Source: Actinomycetota bacterium (GTDB lineage: Bacteria; Actinomycetota; Actinomycetes; S36-B12; UBA5976). From it: a stretch of DNA of 57,170 nucleotides. Within the stretch, counting starts at the first letter, position 1. Every line of letters begins with the position of its first letter. Below the pieces are notes generated by a model that saw only the letters and a list, made by a program, of their open reading frames with translations, had not been told where the DNA came from and did no database searches. A program made the position numbers and the translations under genes. The stretch is taken from positions 1 to 57,170 of the forward strand of contig CANFOW010000007.1 in the NCBI GenBank assembly GCA_947448865.1, given 5' to 3'. Of this stretch, positions 43,110 to 52,226 are shown in pieces.

Positions 43110-44360
43110 ATGAGAAATGAAAATCGGGAACTGCTCAACATTGCGAATTTTCGCAAGTTACTTGTTGCCCGCACTATTTCCAATTTCGGAAATGGGCTAG
43201 CCCCAATTGCACTTGCTTTTGGTGTACTCGATCTCAAGGGCGCCACACCATCGACATTAAGCATTGTGATGGCAGCACAACTGTTTCCAATCGTGGCATT
43301 CATGTTGGTCGGTGGAGTTATTGCCGACCGTTTTCCTCGGGCTTTGGTTGTCGGCGCATCTGACATCATGCTGAGCGCATTAGTTATTGGCAATGGCATA
43401 TCTTTTATTACGCATAAAGCCACAGTTCCGAGCTTGGTCGTTATTGCGTTGTTGAGTGGAACGCTCAATGCGGCATGGTGGCCGGCATTTTCAGGAATCG
43501 TTCCCGAAGTCGTTCCTGAAGAGCAATTACAGAATGCGAACTCATTTGTCGGATTAGTGTCCAACACGTCAAACATTTTTGGTGTGGTCACAGGTGGCAT
43601 TCTTGTTGCGGCCATAGGTTCGGGACCAGCGATTGTGGTTGACGGATTTACATTCCTGGTCGCAGGTATTTTGGTGTTTCAACTCAGGGGACTTGGTAAT
43701 CGTCGAGACACGCAAACGGATACTTCTTCGGTTCGTGATGATTTGATGCATGGATGGCGCGAGTTCACGAGTCGCACCTGGGTTGTGACGATTGTTGCCG
43801 GGTACTCAATCATCGTCATGATGTTTGAAAGTGCGCTGTCTGTCATTGGCCCGTATCACGCAAAGACAGTATTAGGTGGCCCGAAACCTTGGTCGTGGAT
43901 CTTGGCCGCATTTTCCGTCGGAATGGTGCTTGGGGTTATCGCCACAATGCGCATCAAACCTCGCCGTCCAATTTTCGTCGGACTGAGCATGCAGTTTGCT
44001 CTTGCTGCCTGGTTTGCGAGCATTGGCCTGACCACTGTGATTCCAATCATTATGGTCGCGGGATTTTTCTGTGGCTTCGCGATGGATTTCTTTATGGTGT
44101 TGTGGCAGACAGCGTTACAAACGCACATCCCACGCGAATCACTTTCGCGCGTTGTGTCCTATGACGCTTTTGGTTCCTTGTTCTTTGCACCGTTGGGCTT
44201 ATTGCTCGCCGGGCCTCTTGTGATGGCAATCGGATCGCAGAATGCTTTGATCTGGTTTGCGATTGTTACTGGCGTTGTCGTTGTCGCTATGTTGTCCGTT
44301 AAAGACGTTCGTGCGTTAACTCAAATTGACGACGAACAACTAGATAACACACTTGCCTAA
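43110..44360 (+). CDS. Major facilitator superfamily transporter (Enterobactin exporter EntS-like)
   Basis: 416 residues with about 12 hydrophobic helices. The loop after helix 2 is GGVIADRFPRALVVGASD, the usual MFS signature, and LSGTLNAAWWPAFSGIVPEVVPEEQLQNANSF is the typical antiporter helix-4/5 region of MFS_3/EntS-type exporters. Such proteins export siderophores, drugs or macrolides; the substrate is unknown. It converges with a 4-bp overlap on the following reverse gene. Confidence 0.87.
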   Translation: MRNENRELLNIANFRKLLVARTISNFGNGLAPIALAFGVLDLKGATPSTLSIVMAAQLFPIVAFMLVGGVIADRFPRALVVGASDIMLSALVIGNGISFITHKATVPSLVVIALLSGTLNAAWWPAFSGIVPEVVPEEQLQNANSFVGLVSNTSNIFGVVTGGILVAAIGSGPAIVVDGFTFLVAGILVFQLRGLGNRRDTQTDTSSVRDDLMHGWREFTSRTWVVTIVAGYSIIVMMFESALSVIGPYHAKTVLGGPKPWSWILAAFSVGMVLGVIATMRIKPRRPIFVGLSMQFALAAWFASIGLTTVIPIIMVAGFFCGFAMDFFMVLWQTALQTHIPRESLSRVVSYDAFGSLFFAPLGLLLAGPLVMAIGSQNALIWFAIVTGVVVVAMLSVKDVRALTQIDDEQLDNTLA

Positions 44361-44770
44361 ATAAAAGTGCGGTGCACTTCAATCCAGTGACGAGCTGCGG
44401 CGAGGATTTCGGGCTCGGTCATTGCGACGATGTTTTCATCAACTGCGCCAACAACATTCTTTGCCACTTCGTGATGATGTCTCTCTAAATACTGAACGAG
44501 TTGCAACATACTGTTGCCCTTTCCTTTACCGTGCCCCATGAGCAGAATCTCGGAAGCAGGACGAAGTGCCTGCGACACCGCTTCGTAATACGGCTTGTCG
44601 TTCTTACTTGAGTCATGACCACCATGATGTTGTGCTTCACGCACATGATGGTGATCAACAGGTGGGAGCGAAATCGTATTCGGTACTTCCCCACGTTTTG
44701 CATCTGTAGTCCAGATGCGAGTTTCATCACGGGTAACGACTGCGATGACAAATTTTCCTGTGAGGTCCAT
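44357..44770 (-). CDS. Hypothetical protein, possibly eRF1-domain-3-like (baeRF/host-attachment type)
   Basis: 137 residues from ATG 44770, chosen for AGGAGA five bases upstream; the longer upstream frame overlaps dapB. FVIAVVTRDETRIWTTDAKRG looks like the RNase-H-like domain strand of bacterial release-factor homologues, and EILLMGHGKGKGNSMLQLVQ followed by NVVGAVDENIVAMTEPEIL resembles their domain 3. A His-rich central patch (DHHHVREAQHHGGHD) could bind metal. Assignment is by resemblance only. Confidence 0.6.
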   Translation of the reverse strand: MDLTGKFVIAVVTRDETRIWTTDAKRGEVPNTISLPPVDHHHVREAQHHGGHDSSKNDKPYYEAVSQALRPASEILLMGHGKGKGNSMLQLVQYLERHHHEVAKNVVGAVDENIVAMTEPEILAAARHWIEVHRTFI

Positions 44771-44867
44771 GGTGTCTCCTAAGTTGTGTCTCTTTTCATC
44801 ATCTCTCTGAAATACCAATCCGTCAGTCGTCCCACCGAAGTTAACTGTTGCGTGGCACACTTCCTGC

Positions 44868-45662
44868 ATGATTAAAATTTGTCTCGCAGGCGCCACAGGC
44901 TGGACCGGCCGCGCATTAGCTCTCGCAATCCGTCAATCAGATGACTTCCAATTAGTTTCGGCTGTCGCTCGCCAAACGGCGGGTCAGGACTTGGGACAGG
45001 TACTAGAAGGCAACGAATGGGGAGTCCCCGTCGTGAGCGACCTTGAAAGTGCACTCGAGGGTGCTGATGTGCTCATTGACTACACATCTCACGACTGCGT
45101 AAAAGCCAACATCTTGTTAGGTATCGAGCACGGAGTTCACGGGATTGTTGGATCATCTGGACTTACTGCCTCAGATTTCGCAGACATTGATCAAGCGGCG
45201 CGAGCTCAGTCTGTTGGTGTGGTGGCAGCTGGCAATTTCGCGATTACGGCCGCTCTAGCCCAAGCTGCAGCACTCTTGGTTGCACAGCACTTGCCGCGTT
45301 GGGAAGTCATTGATTACGCGAGTGCCACAAAACCAGACGTTCCGAGTGGCACTGCTCGGGAACTAGCCGAACGATTAAGTGCGGTTCATCGCCCGGAATT
45401 CGACATTGCCCCATCAGATATTGCCGGTCCTCAAGAAGCACGAGGAGCAGACATTGACGGCACGCAGGTTCACTCGCTTCGGCTTCCCGGGTTTGTTGTG
45501 GCTACCGAGACGGTCTTTGGTATGCCCGATGAGCGTCTCACGATTCGCTTTGATGCAGGGAATTCCCCAATGCCTTATGTTGCGGGCACATTGATTGCTG
45601 CTAAAGCTGTTGTTCATCGTGTTGGGCTAGTGCGTGGGCTAGACACGCTGCTGCTGTCTTAG
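44868..45662 (+). CDS. dapB: 4-hydroxy-tetrahydrodipicolinate reductase (DapB-like), atypical active site
   Basis: 264 residues. The nucleotide-binding CLAGATGWTGRALALAI, VLIDYTSHD, GSSGLTASD, AAGNFAIT and the C-terminal LRLPGFVVATETVFGMPDERLTIRFDA follow DapB. The catalytic block reads VIDYASATKPDVPSGTA: the Lys and PSGTA are kept, but the usual His-His pair (EIHHxxKxDxPSGT) is replaced by Tyr-Ala-Ser. Similar variants exist among actinobacterial and plant-type enzymes, so activity is possible. No other lysine genes adjoin; lysC and asd lie 9 kb away. Confidence 0.78.
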   Translation: MIKICLAGATGWTGRALALAIRQSDDFQLVSAVARQTAGQDLGQVLEGNEWGVPVVSDLESALEGADVLIDYTSHDCVKANILLGIEHGVHGIVGSSGLTASDFADIDQAARAQSVGVVAAGNFAITAALAQAAALLVAQHLPRWEVIDYASATKPDVPSGTARELAERLSAVHRPEFDIAPSDIAGPQEARGADIDGTQVHSLRLPGFVVATETVFGMPDERLTIRFDAGNSPMPYVAGTLIAAKAVVHRVGLVRGLDTLLLS

Positions 45663-45713
45663 GGCCAAATCGTGGGGAATTCACTGACAATTCACCTTGC
45701 AGAATCTCGAACC

Positions 45714-45755
45714 TACGGTATCGTAGGTTACGCTAGCGTAGGTTACGGTACCGTA
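45714..45755 (+). promoter_or_regulatory. Triple palindromic operator, 15-bp period, upstream of the nitronate monooxygenase gene
   Basis: Three 12-bp inverted repeats start at 45714, 45729 and 45744, each separated by GGT: TACGGTATCGTA (one mismatch), TACGCTAGCGTA (perfect) and TACGGTACCGTA (perfect). Consensus TACGNTANCGTA. Size and symmetry suit TetR-family dimers. The cluster lies between the dapB stop and the ribosome site, so it probably represses the following gene. No TetR gene is present in the window. Confidence 0.8.
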
Positions 45756-45787
45756 GCCTGCAAGGCGATACCGCACGAGGAGTGCTG

Positions 45788-47215
45788 ATGAACGAACTTG
45801 GCCTACCCCCAATCATTCAGGGCGGCATGGGCGCTGCCGTATCGTCTTGGTACCTAGCAAAGACGGTGGCCAGCGATGGCCAGCTAGGCGTTGTGTCAGG
45901 CACTGCCCTAGAAACAATCGTTGCTCGACGGTTGCAAAATGGTGACGAGGGCGGACACATGCGCCAGGCGCTTGCTGCTTTCCCTTACCAAGATGTTGCT
46001 GAACACATCCTCGATACTTTTTATTTGCCCGAAGGTCGTAACGGTAAGCCTTATCGTCCAATGCGACGAATCAGCATTAAGCCACACAAAGAGCACGACC
46101 AACTCACCGTTGCAGCAAACTTTGTCGAAGTGTGGTTAGCCAAGCAGGCAGGTACCGGAAAAGTGGGAATCAACTTCCTTGAGAAGTTGCAGACCGCTAC
46201 ACCAGCTGCGCTGTATGGCGCGATGCTCGCGGGTGTCGATGCAATTTTGATGGGTGCTGGAATTCCTCGAGAGATTCCACAATTGATGACTGACTTTTCT
46301 CGTGGACTCACCGGCGGATTAACAATTGATTCAGATCGCCCAGCTGGAATGGCCGCTCCAATTTTGGAATTTGATCCGAAAGAATCTTTTGGCGTTGCGC
46401 CAGAACTTCCTCGCCCAGCATTCCTTGCCATCGTGACGGCCGAAGTGTTGGCGTCGTATTTAGCTCGCAACGAAGTAACTCGTCCCGAAGGATTTGTTGT
46501 TGAGCACTTCATGGCTGGCGGTCACAACGCGCCACCTCGTCGCTTACAAGAAACAGAGACTGGCTACGGCCCCCTTGATGAAGCAAACATCGACAAGGTA
46601 CGCGATGTCGGCCTACCGTTCTGGCTCGCAGGCGGACGTGCGACTACCGAGTCTGTTAAGCAAGCCGTGGAGCTAGGCGCTGAAGGCGTGCAGGTCGGGT
46701 CGCTCTTTGCACTGTCTAATGAATCTGGTTTATTGCCGGAGTACCGCGAGCAAATGTTGCAAGCGGCTCGTGAAGGAAATCTCAAAGTGCGCACGGATCA
46801 CCGCGCATCCCCAACCGGATTCCCATTCAAGGTTGTCGAACTTCCTGGAACTATGGGTTCGGGCGATGTGTACAAGGCTCGTCCTCGTTTGTGCGACCTT
46901 GGATACTTGCGTTCTAGCCACATTGATGAGAACAGCAAAGTCACATATCGATGCGCTGCCGAACCTGAAGATCCATTCTTGAAAAAGGGTGGCGAAGAAG
47001 ACGATCTTCGTGAACGCATTTGTTTGTGCAATGGTTTGACCGCAGCCGTCGGGCTGGGGCAAGAACGCCCAGATGGTTACAAGGAAGCGCCTCTGCTCAC
47101 GCTCGGTGCAACAACCAGTGACGTCGAAGCCATGCTGAAGGATTTCCCCACTGGCTGGAGCGCACATGACGTTGTTGCTCGGTTATTGGCTGGCGTAGAG
47201 GCAGCAAACGCCTAA
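45788..47215 (+). CDS. Nitronate monooxygenase-family flavoprotein (NPD/2-nitropropane dioxygenase-like)
   Basis: 475 residues from ATG 45788, with GAGGAG five bases upstream. FMN-TIM barrel features: PPIIQGGMGAAVSSWYLAKTV, GVVSGTAL, GAGIPREIPQLM, FVVEHFMAGGHNAPPR, LPFWLAGGRAT and AEGVQVGSLFALSNESG. It is longer than the usual 320-380, with a C-terminal extension containing several cysteines (PRLCDLGY, YRCAAEP, RICLCNGLTA). Actinobacterial long forms are annotated only broadly, so the natural substrate is uncertain. The palindrome array upstream implies inducible expression. Confidence 0.82.
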   Translation: MNELGLPPIIQGGMGAAVSSWYLAKTVASDGQLGVVSGTALETIVARRLQNGDEGGHMRQALAAFPYQDVAEHILDTFYLPEGRNGKPYRPMRRISIKPHKEHDQLTVAANFVEVWLAKQAGTGKVGINFLEKLQTATPAALYGAMLAGVDAILMGAGIPREIPQLMTDFSRGLTGGLTIDSDRPAGMAAPILEFDPKESFGVAPELPRPAFLAIVTAEVLASYLARNEVTRPEGFVVEHFMAGGHNAPPRRLQETETGYGPLDEANIDKVRDVGLPFWLAGGRATTESVKQAVELGAEGVQVGSLFALSNESGLLPEYREQMLQAAREGNLKVRTDHRASPTGFPFKVVELPGTMGSGDVYKARPRLCDLGYLRSSHIDENSKVTYRCAAEPEDPFLKKGGEEDDLRERICLCNGLTAAVGLGQERPDGYKEAPLLTLGATTSDVEAMLKDFPTGWSAHDVVARLLAGVEAANA

Positions 47216-47298
47216 ATTACAAGGATTTTTCCTCGGTTCAGGATTAGGCAGGCTCGGGTAGAATCGGAAGCCTTGCCCAAAGAATTGCAGGTGACATC

Positions 47299-48420
47299 GT
47301 GCGCGCTCGAACTCTTCGAAGAATTGTTGCGTCCATTGGTGCCGTCACGCTGTCATTGGGGCTATCGAGTGGCGCGTGGGCCACAGATCCGCCTAAGCCG
47401 GTTGTCCCCGATGCTCGTGAACATGGTGTTGTCACTCGGGTTTATGACGGCGATACCGTTCTGGTTCATTTGACCACCGGCAAGAATCGCAAGATTCGCC
47501 TGTTGAGCTTGCAAGCGATGGAGCAATACTCCTACCCAGCGGACAACACAGGCATTACCGGCGAATGTCACGCCGCCGAAGCGACTGCGTTGCTACGTGA
47601 TCTGATTTTGGATAAAGAAGTTCGACTCGAATCCTTTAAGGTCTCGACAGCAAGTCGTGGCCGCGAATACCGCTACATCTCTGTGTACAAAGACGGTGCC
47701 TGGCGTGACGTCGGCGCGTACCTCATCGCTGAAGGTTTAGCGTTGCCCATGCTTCACCCCATTGAGTATTCCTACAACTGGTATTACATGGCATTTTCAC
47801 AGTGGGCCGCACAACGTCAGGTCGGGTTATTCCAAACTGATTACTGCGGCGCCGGTCCTAGCAAAAACGCTGTCCTTGATGTTGCCGTTGTTTGGGACGC
47901 TCCGGGTAACGACGGCACTAATGGCAACGGTGAGTACATGTCGATTACGAACAACGGAACTAAATCCGTAAACCTGGCTGGCTGGTGGGTGCGTGACAGT
48001 GGTCTGCAGGGACCTGAAGGTCATCACTTCACATTTCCCAAAGGCACGATTTTGTCGCCTGACGAAACGATTCGAATCCATCCCGATAAGGGCAAAGCAA
48101 CAAATCGCGATTTTTATATGGGTGACCACGGACCGATTTTTGAAAACGTGATGACGGGCAAAATTTTTATGGGTGATGGTGCTTATTTATTTGATCCCGA
48201 TGGTGACTTACGTGCCTGGAAGCAGTATCCCGATGTGCCAATGGGTTCAACAGCACCTGATGGTCAAACTGACCCAACAAATCCAGACGGCGTCACTGAC
48301 CCGATTGTGATTTCAAGTGAACTGCCTGGATTCCAGTTGCTTACTTTGATTGATGATCGCAGTGGAGATTTAATCGCTAGCCGTGGAGCTCGCGACTTTC
48401 GAGTCATCGCCTCTAATTAG
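47299..48420 (+). CDS. Secreted thermonuclease (SNase) with lamin-tail domain
   Basis: 373 residues from GTG. A signal peptide ends near SSGAWA-TDP. The SNase domain (about 45-190) shows [22 protein letters not shown] and [19 protein letters not shown], with the Arg/Asp/Glu catalytic-type layout. A lamin-tail domain follows (about 200-320): [41 protein letters not shown]. The modular combination is known in actinobacterial exonucleases and suggests DNA scavenging or competence-related breakdown outside the cell. It converges on ppa with a 4-bp overlap. Confidence 0.88.
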   Translation: MRARTLRRIVASIGAVTLSLGLSSGAWATDPPKPVVPDAREHGVVTRVYDGDTVLVHLTTGKNRKIRLLSLQAMEQYSYPADNTGITGECHAAEATALLRDLILDKEVRLESFKVSTASRGREYRYISVYKDGAWRDVGAYLIAEGLALPMLHPIEYSYNWYYMAFSQWAAQRQVGLFQTDYCGAGPSKNAVLDVAVVWDAPGNDGTNGNGEYMSITNNGTKSVNLAGWWVRDSGLQGPEGHHFTFPKGTILSPDETIRIHPDKGKATNRDFYMGDHGPIFENVMTGKIFMGDGAYLFDPDGDLRAWKQYPDVPMGSTAPDGQTDPTNPDGVTDPIVISSELPGFQLLTLIDDRSGDLIASRGARDFRVIASN

Positions 48421-48905
48421 TGGGATTTAAATCTTGCGAACGAAGCTTGAATTTCTTCTTCTGCATCGGCTCTGTTTGCCCAGGTAGCACCTTCTACTGA
48501 TTTACCAGGCTCAAGGTCTTTATAGGTTTCGAAGAAATGTTGAATTTCAAGTCGTTCAAATTCGGGCATGTCTTCAATGTCTTGTAAATGTGACTTGCGA
48601 ATATCGCGCGAGGGTACGCACATAATTTTGTCATCGCCGCCGGCTTCATCGCGCATACGGAACATTCCGATAGCGCGGCAACGGATGAGAACTCCAGGGA
48701 ACGTTGGTTCTTCAATTAGAACTAATGCGTCCAGTGGGTCACCATCTTGACCCAAAGTATTTTCGATGTAGCCGTAGTCACGCGGGTAGCGAGTTGCGGT
48801 GAATAGCATTCGATCAAGGCGAAGACGGCCACTTTCATGATCGACTTCGTATTTGTTTCGGCTTCCTCCAGGAATCTCCACTAGAACATCAAATTCCATG
48901 GTCAT
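48417..48905 (-). CDS. ppa: Inorganic pyrophosphatase (family I)
   Basis: 162 residues from ATG 48905 ([12 protein letters not shown]); ATG 48899 is an equal alternative used by mycobacterial homologues. An AAGGGTG site precedes it. Motifs: [17 protein letters not shown], the metal-binding [19 protein letters not shown], and [13 protein letters not shown]. It hydrolyses PPi from biosynthesis. Divergent from dacB, with the start region overlapping the upstream frame of that gene. Confidence 0.96.
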   Translation of the reverse strand: MTMEFDVLVEIPGGSRNKYEVDHESGRLRLDRMLFTATRYPRDYGYIENTLGQDGDPLDALVLIEEPTFPGVLIRCRAIGMFRMRDEAGGDDKIMCVPSRDIRKSHLQDIEDMPEFERLEIQHFFETYKDLEPGKSVEGATWANRADAEEEIQASFARFKSH

Positions 48906-48981
48906 GGTTGTCACCCTTACTCTCAGTTCACTCGTACGCTGTTCTAAGTGTAAGAGCATGCGCCTGTGCTCTTCAGTGAGT

Positions 48982-50337
48982 ATGGGAGTTCCCAAAATCC
49001 ACGTGAATCGTCGTCACGCCCGAGTAGTTGGTGCAGGCCTGAGTGTGCTGATGCTTGTGACGATAACGCTTTCGACATCTAGGGCTGTTTCTGATGGAGT
49101 CCCGCCTACGATTTCGGGCTCAGTGTTTGACCCGCTTCAGGGGGTTCAGACTGCGACTTCCGTGGGAGTGGCGAAGGCGTTTGGCACACTACTTAATCGT
49201 GCGCCGCTCAACAAAAAGACCGCTGTACTTGTAGAAGATGCTGACACACATCAGATTCTCTTTTCACAGAACTCAGATGAGCTGCTTGCGCCGGCTTCAA
49301 CCATAAAATTGCTTACGGCATTGACAGCGCTAAAAGTTCTCGGCAGTCAGACCAGATTCACAACATCCGTATTTCAAACCAATGACGTGCTCACACTGGT
49401 TGGCGGAGGCGATCCAACTCTTGTCAGTGCGGAGCCTAAACATTGGCGAGGTAAGCCCGCAGGTGTAGAGCGCCCACCGTCACTCGATCGACTTGCTGAT
49501 TATGTTGCGCAAGCCGTGACAGACCGGTCGCACAATTACATTCTTAACTTTGATTCGTCATTCTTTTCTGGAGAAACAACTGCGAAGTCGTGGCCAGCTG
49601 AATATGTGTCAACAGGTGTTGTTTCGCCGGTCACTGGATTGACCGTTGACTTCGGTGTCACGAAGAAAGATGTGCCATATGGAGACACGGGCTCGTGGGC
49701 TGCAACCTACTTAACTAAGGCACTACTTCAACGAGGTGTGCTAGTCACTGTTGGGAAGCGAAGCGACTCATCGAATGTCGGTGAACAGATCGCGCAGGTT
49801 CAATCCGCACCCGTGAGTGGAATTGTTGAACGCATGCTTACGACAAGTAACAACACGATGGCAGAATTTTTAGCGCACCATGTGGGCAAAATACAAGGAC
49901 ACACTTCGTTTGATGCGATTGCGCAAAGTCAGGTGAATGTTCTCAGTTCATTGGGCGTTGACATGACTGGATCTCGACTCCACGATGCAAGCGGATTAAG
50001 TCGTGATGACCGAGTGTCTGCAAATACTGTGATGAGCGCACTGAGGGTGACAAGTCAACAATTAGATACCCATTGGTTTTCGACAACGGGCTTACCCATT
50101 GCAGGAGTTTCAGGAACTCTAAAGGACCGATACCCCACAGGCAATCCAGGTCGAGGATACGTAGCGGCAAAGACCGGAACACTTACGGGAATAGCGTCAC
50201 TTGCAGGATTTGTTGTTGATACGGATGGACAAGTGCTCAACTTCGTATTTATTGCGAACAATGCAAGCTCGGGGTTGGAGTTAACACAGGCACTTGATCG
50301 CCTCGCCACTGCACTGGCGACATGCGGTTGTCAGTGA
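48982..50337 (+). CDS. dacB: D-alanyl-D-alanine carboxypeptidase/endopeptidase (PBP4, S13)
   Basis: 451 residues from ATG 48982 (GTG 48976 also in frame); the frame upstream lies in the antisense of ppa and is rejected. A basic N-terminus and hydrophobic signal/anchor ([14 protein letters not shown]) are followed by the penicillin-binding fold: SxxK in [12 protein letters not shown], SxN in TTSNNTMAE and KTG in [13 protein letters not shown]4-type enzymes trim or open peptidoglycan crosslinks. Gene order dacB-tilS-hpt is typical of actinobacteria. Confidence 0.95.
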   Translation: MGVPKIHVNRRHARVVGAGLSVLMLVTITLSTSRAVSDGVPPTISGSVFDPLQGVQTATSVGVAKAFGTLLNRAPLNKKTAVLVEDADTHQILFSQNSDELLAPASTIKLLTALTALKVLGSQTRFTTSVFQTNDVLTLVGGGDPTLVSAEPKHWRGKPAGVERPPSLDRLADYVAQAVTDRSHNYILNFDSSFFSGETTAKSWPAEYVSTGVVSPVTGLTVDFGVTKKDVPYGDTGSWAATYLTKALLQRGVLVTVGKRSDSSNVGEQIAQVQSAPVSGIVERMLTTSNNTMAEFLAHHVGKIQGHTSFDAIAQSQVNVLSSLGVDMTGSRLHDASGLSRDDRVSANTVMSALRVTSQQLDTHWFSTTGLPIAGVSGTLKDRYPTGNPGRGYVAAKTGTLTGIASLAGFVVDTDGQVLNFVFIANNASSGLELTQALDRLATALATCGCQ

Positions 50338-50368
50338 AGCGTAAAGTCATGGTCATGAGCAGGAACTC

Positions 50369-51316
50369 ATGATTGATCTGACGCTACGTTCTGCGCTGCT
50401 GACTAACCTGGCTGATTTAGAGCCAGGCGATCGTATTGCAGTGGGACTTTCTGGTGGCGCTGACAGCGTTGCGCTATTGCGTGCCGCGTTACATGTCGGA
50501 CAGGAATTGAGTCTGGGCGTCACAGCCTTGGTCATCAATCATCAACTTCAGGATTCCTCGCATGATGCTGCGACTCAAGCGGTCGTTGTGGCAACAGCAC
50601 TTGGTTGTCAATCAGTTGTCATGATTCCTGTTGATGTGCAGCGTGGACCTGGCTCAGGTGGATTGGAATCTGCTGCTCGAAATGCACGCCGGAGTGCCTT
50701 TGAATTTTTTGCGGTCAATAATCACATCAAAGCTGTATTACTCGGACACACACGAGACGATCAAGCCGAAACGGTTTTGTTAGGACTTGCACGAGGTTCA
50801 GGTGCACGTTCGCTTTCAGGTATGCGAACCGTTGACGGACTTTATCGCAGACCTTTTCTCGCTATTAGTCGTGAATTAGTTCGCTCAACCGTGAACGACC
50901 TAGATGTGTACGAGGATCCGCATAACTCAGAGAGCCGTTTTTCGCGAGTGCGTGTGCGCGAATCAACTCTTCCGACTCTTGAAAGTGATCTAGGGCCAGG
51001 CATTGCAGAAGCATTAGCTCGTACTGCAGACATGTTGCGCGATGACGCGGACGCTCTTGATTCGTTAGCGCGATCATCCAGTTCTGAGGTGGTTGAGGAT
51101 TTAGTTGCCTTGTTACCTGCGATTCGCCACCGAGTTTTGCGACAATTAGCAATCGACAATGGTGCGAATCAAAATGATCTCACTCGTGAACACGTGCTTC
51201 TCATTGATGGATTAGTTACCGGCTGGCATGGTCAAGGTCCGCTTAACCTACCCGGCTCACTCAACTGCGAACGGCATAATGGCAAACTGTTGTTCTACAA
51301 GAAACACAAGGAGTAG
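50369..51316 (+). CDS. tilS: tRNA(Ile)-lysidine synthase
   Basis: 315 residues. The PP-loop is VGLSGGADSVALL (residues 26-38), then LVINHQLQDSS, VLLGHTRDDQAETVLL and MRTVDGLYRRPFL. The enzyme attaches lysine to C34 of tRNA-Ile(CAU). It is a short form lacking the long C-terminal domains of E. coli TilS, normal for actinobacteria. AGGAACTC precedes the ATG; hpt begins three bases after the stop. Confidence 0.95.
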   Translation: MIDLTLRSALLTNLADLEPGDRIAVGLSGGADSVALLRAALHVGQELSLGVTALVINHQLQDSSHDAATQAVVVATALGCQSVVMIPVDVQRGPGSGGLESAARNARRSAFEFFAVNNHIKAVLLGHTRDDQAETVLLGLARGSGARSLSGMRTVDGLYRRPFLAISRELVRSTVNDLDVYEDPHNSESRFSRVRVRESTLPTLESDLGPGIAEALARTADMLRDDADALDSLARSSSSEVVEDLVALLPAIRHRVLRQLAIDNGANQNDLTREHVLLIDGLVTGWHGQGPLNLPGSLNCERHNGKLLFYKKHKE

Positions 51317-51319
51317 CGC

Positions 51320-51880
51320 GTGGAAGCATCACATCTCGGCGACGACCTCACTTCAATAGTTGTATCGCACCAACAACTCGAAACAAGGATTCGTGAAATT
51401 GCCGCAGATATCGATCGTGACTATGCGGACATTGATAAGCCGCTGTTAATGATTGGTGTGCTTAAAGGCGCGGTCATGGTGATGGCCGATTTAGCGCGAG
51501 CTATCAGTATTCCGTTGCACATGGATTGGATGGCAGTGTCTTCATACGGACACGGCACGAAGTCCAGCGGTGTTGTGCGCATTCTCAAAGATCTTGATAT
51601 CGATATCAAAGATCGTCATGTGCTGATCGTCGAAGATATTTTGGATTCAGGCCTGACGTTGTCTTGGCTCATTCGTAATCTTGCATCACGCGGTCCAGCG
51701 TCAGTTAACGTCATGACCATGATGCGTAAGCCAGATGCAATCAAAGTGCAAGTTGATGCTCGCTACATTGGTTTTGATATTCCCAACGAGTTTGTCGTTG
51801 GCTTCGGTTTGGATTATGCAGAGCAATACCGTCATCTACGTGACGTGGCCATTTTGGCGCCACACGTTTACCAACACTGA
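51320..51880 (+). CDS. hpt: Hypoxanthine phosphoribosyltransferase
   Basis: 186 residues from GTG, with AAGGAG overlapping the tilS stop. The PRPP-binding loop is VLIVEDILDSGLTLSWL. VLKGAVMVMADLAR, YGHGTKSSG and FVVGFGLDYAEQYRHL are typical of HPRT. It salvages hypoxanthine and guanine. The gene ends before a terminator shared with the convergent tRNA-Ser. Confidence 0.96.
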   Translation: MEASHLGDDLTSIVVSHQQLETRIREIAADIDRDYADIDKPLLMIGVLKGAVMVMADLARAISIPLHMDWMAVSSYGHGTKSSGVVRILKDLDIDIKDRHVLIVEDILDSGLTLSWLIRNLASRGPASVNVMTMMRKPDAIKVQVDARYIGFDIPNEFVVGFGLDYAEQYRHLRDVAILAPHVYQH

Positions 51881-51924
51881 CGCGACCCAAAATCTGTCCA
51901 AAGCGCGATTTTTACCAAAAGAAA

Positions 51925-51952
51925 AAAAGAGCTCCCGTAAGGGCGCTCTTTT
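51925..51952. terminator. Bidirectional intrinsic terminator between hpt and tRNA-Ser(GGA)
   Basis: aaaagagc-t-ccc and ggg-c-gctctttt form a stem with a single internal mismatch and loop gtaa. The A run (51922-51928, with further A's at 51917-51920) makes a strong U tail for the reverse strand; the forward tail is shorter. Confidence 0.87.
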
Positions 51953-51956
51953 CTTA

Positions 51957-52044
51957 TGGCGGAGGATAGGGGATTTGAACCCCTGAGGGCTTTCACCCAA
52001 CCCGCTTTCCAAGCGAGCGCCATAGGCCACTAGGCGAATCCTCC
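51957..52044 (-). tRNA. tRNA-Ser(GGA), CCA encoded
   Basis: 88 nt on the reverse strand with acceptor GGAGGAT/ATCCTCC, discriminator G and CCA. The anticodon loop TTGGAAA carries GGA; a long variable arm (GGGTGAAAGCCC) and T-arm AGGGGTTCAAATCCCCT confirm serine class-II structure. Confidence 0.96.
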
Positions 52045-52096
52045 ACCGCAGAGATTACCCGTAAACGGGGGCAAATAGCGAACCGTGATCAGACTC

Positions 52097-52102
52097 TAGA
52101 AT
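52097..52102 (+). promoter_or_regulatory. -10 box (TAGAAT) of the SRP RNA gene
   Basis: TAGAAT ends seven bases before the predicted 5' end of the SRP RNA stem. Confidence 0.6.
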
Positions 52103-52109
52103 GAGAGCT

Positions 52110-52199
52110 AGCCCCTCATGTGGCGTTACCCTGTGAACCTCCCTAGGGCCGGAAGGCAGCAAGGATAAGCGGGCTCTAACGGGTGCGTGAGGGGTCCTT
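52110..52199 (+). ncRNA. ffs: Signal recognition particle RNA, small bacterial (4.5S-like) type
   Basis: The universally conserved SRP helix-8 core is present: GTGAACCTCCC, AGGGCCGGAAGGCAGCAAGG and ATAAGCGGG. The GGAA tetraloop sits in the middle. Flanking strands gcccctca (52111-52118) and tgaggggt (52188-52195) close the terminal stem, followed by a T run. It recruits Ffh for membrane protein targeting. It lies just before dnaX, a common actinobacterial arrangement. Confidence 0.95.
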
Positions 52200-52226
52200 T
52201 TATATTCCAAGGTCACAGTCAACGAC

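Noticed and set aside
48853-48981. 43-residue upstream extension of dacB
   Set aside because: It is antisense to ppa and lacks a signal peptide at that start; the signal-like segment follows ATG 48982.
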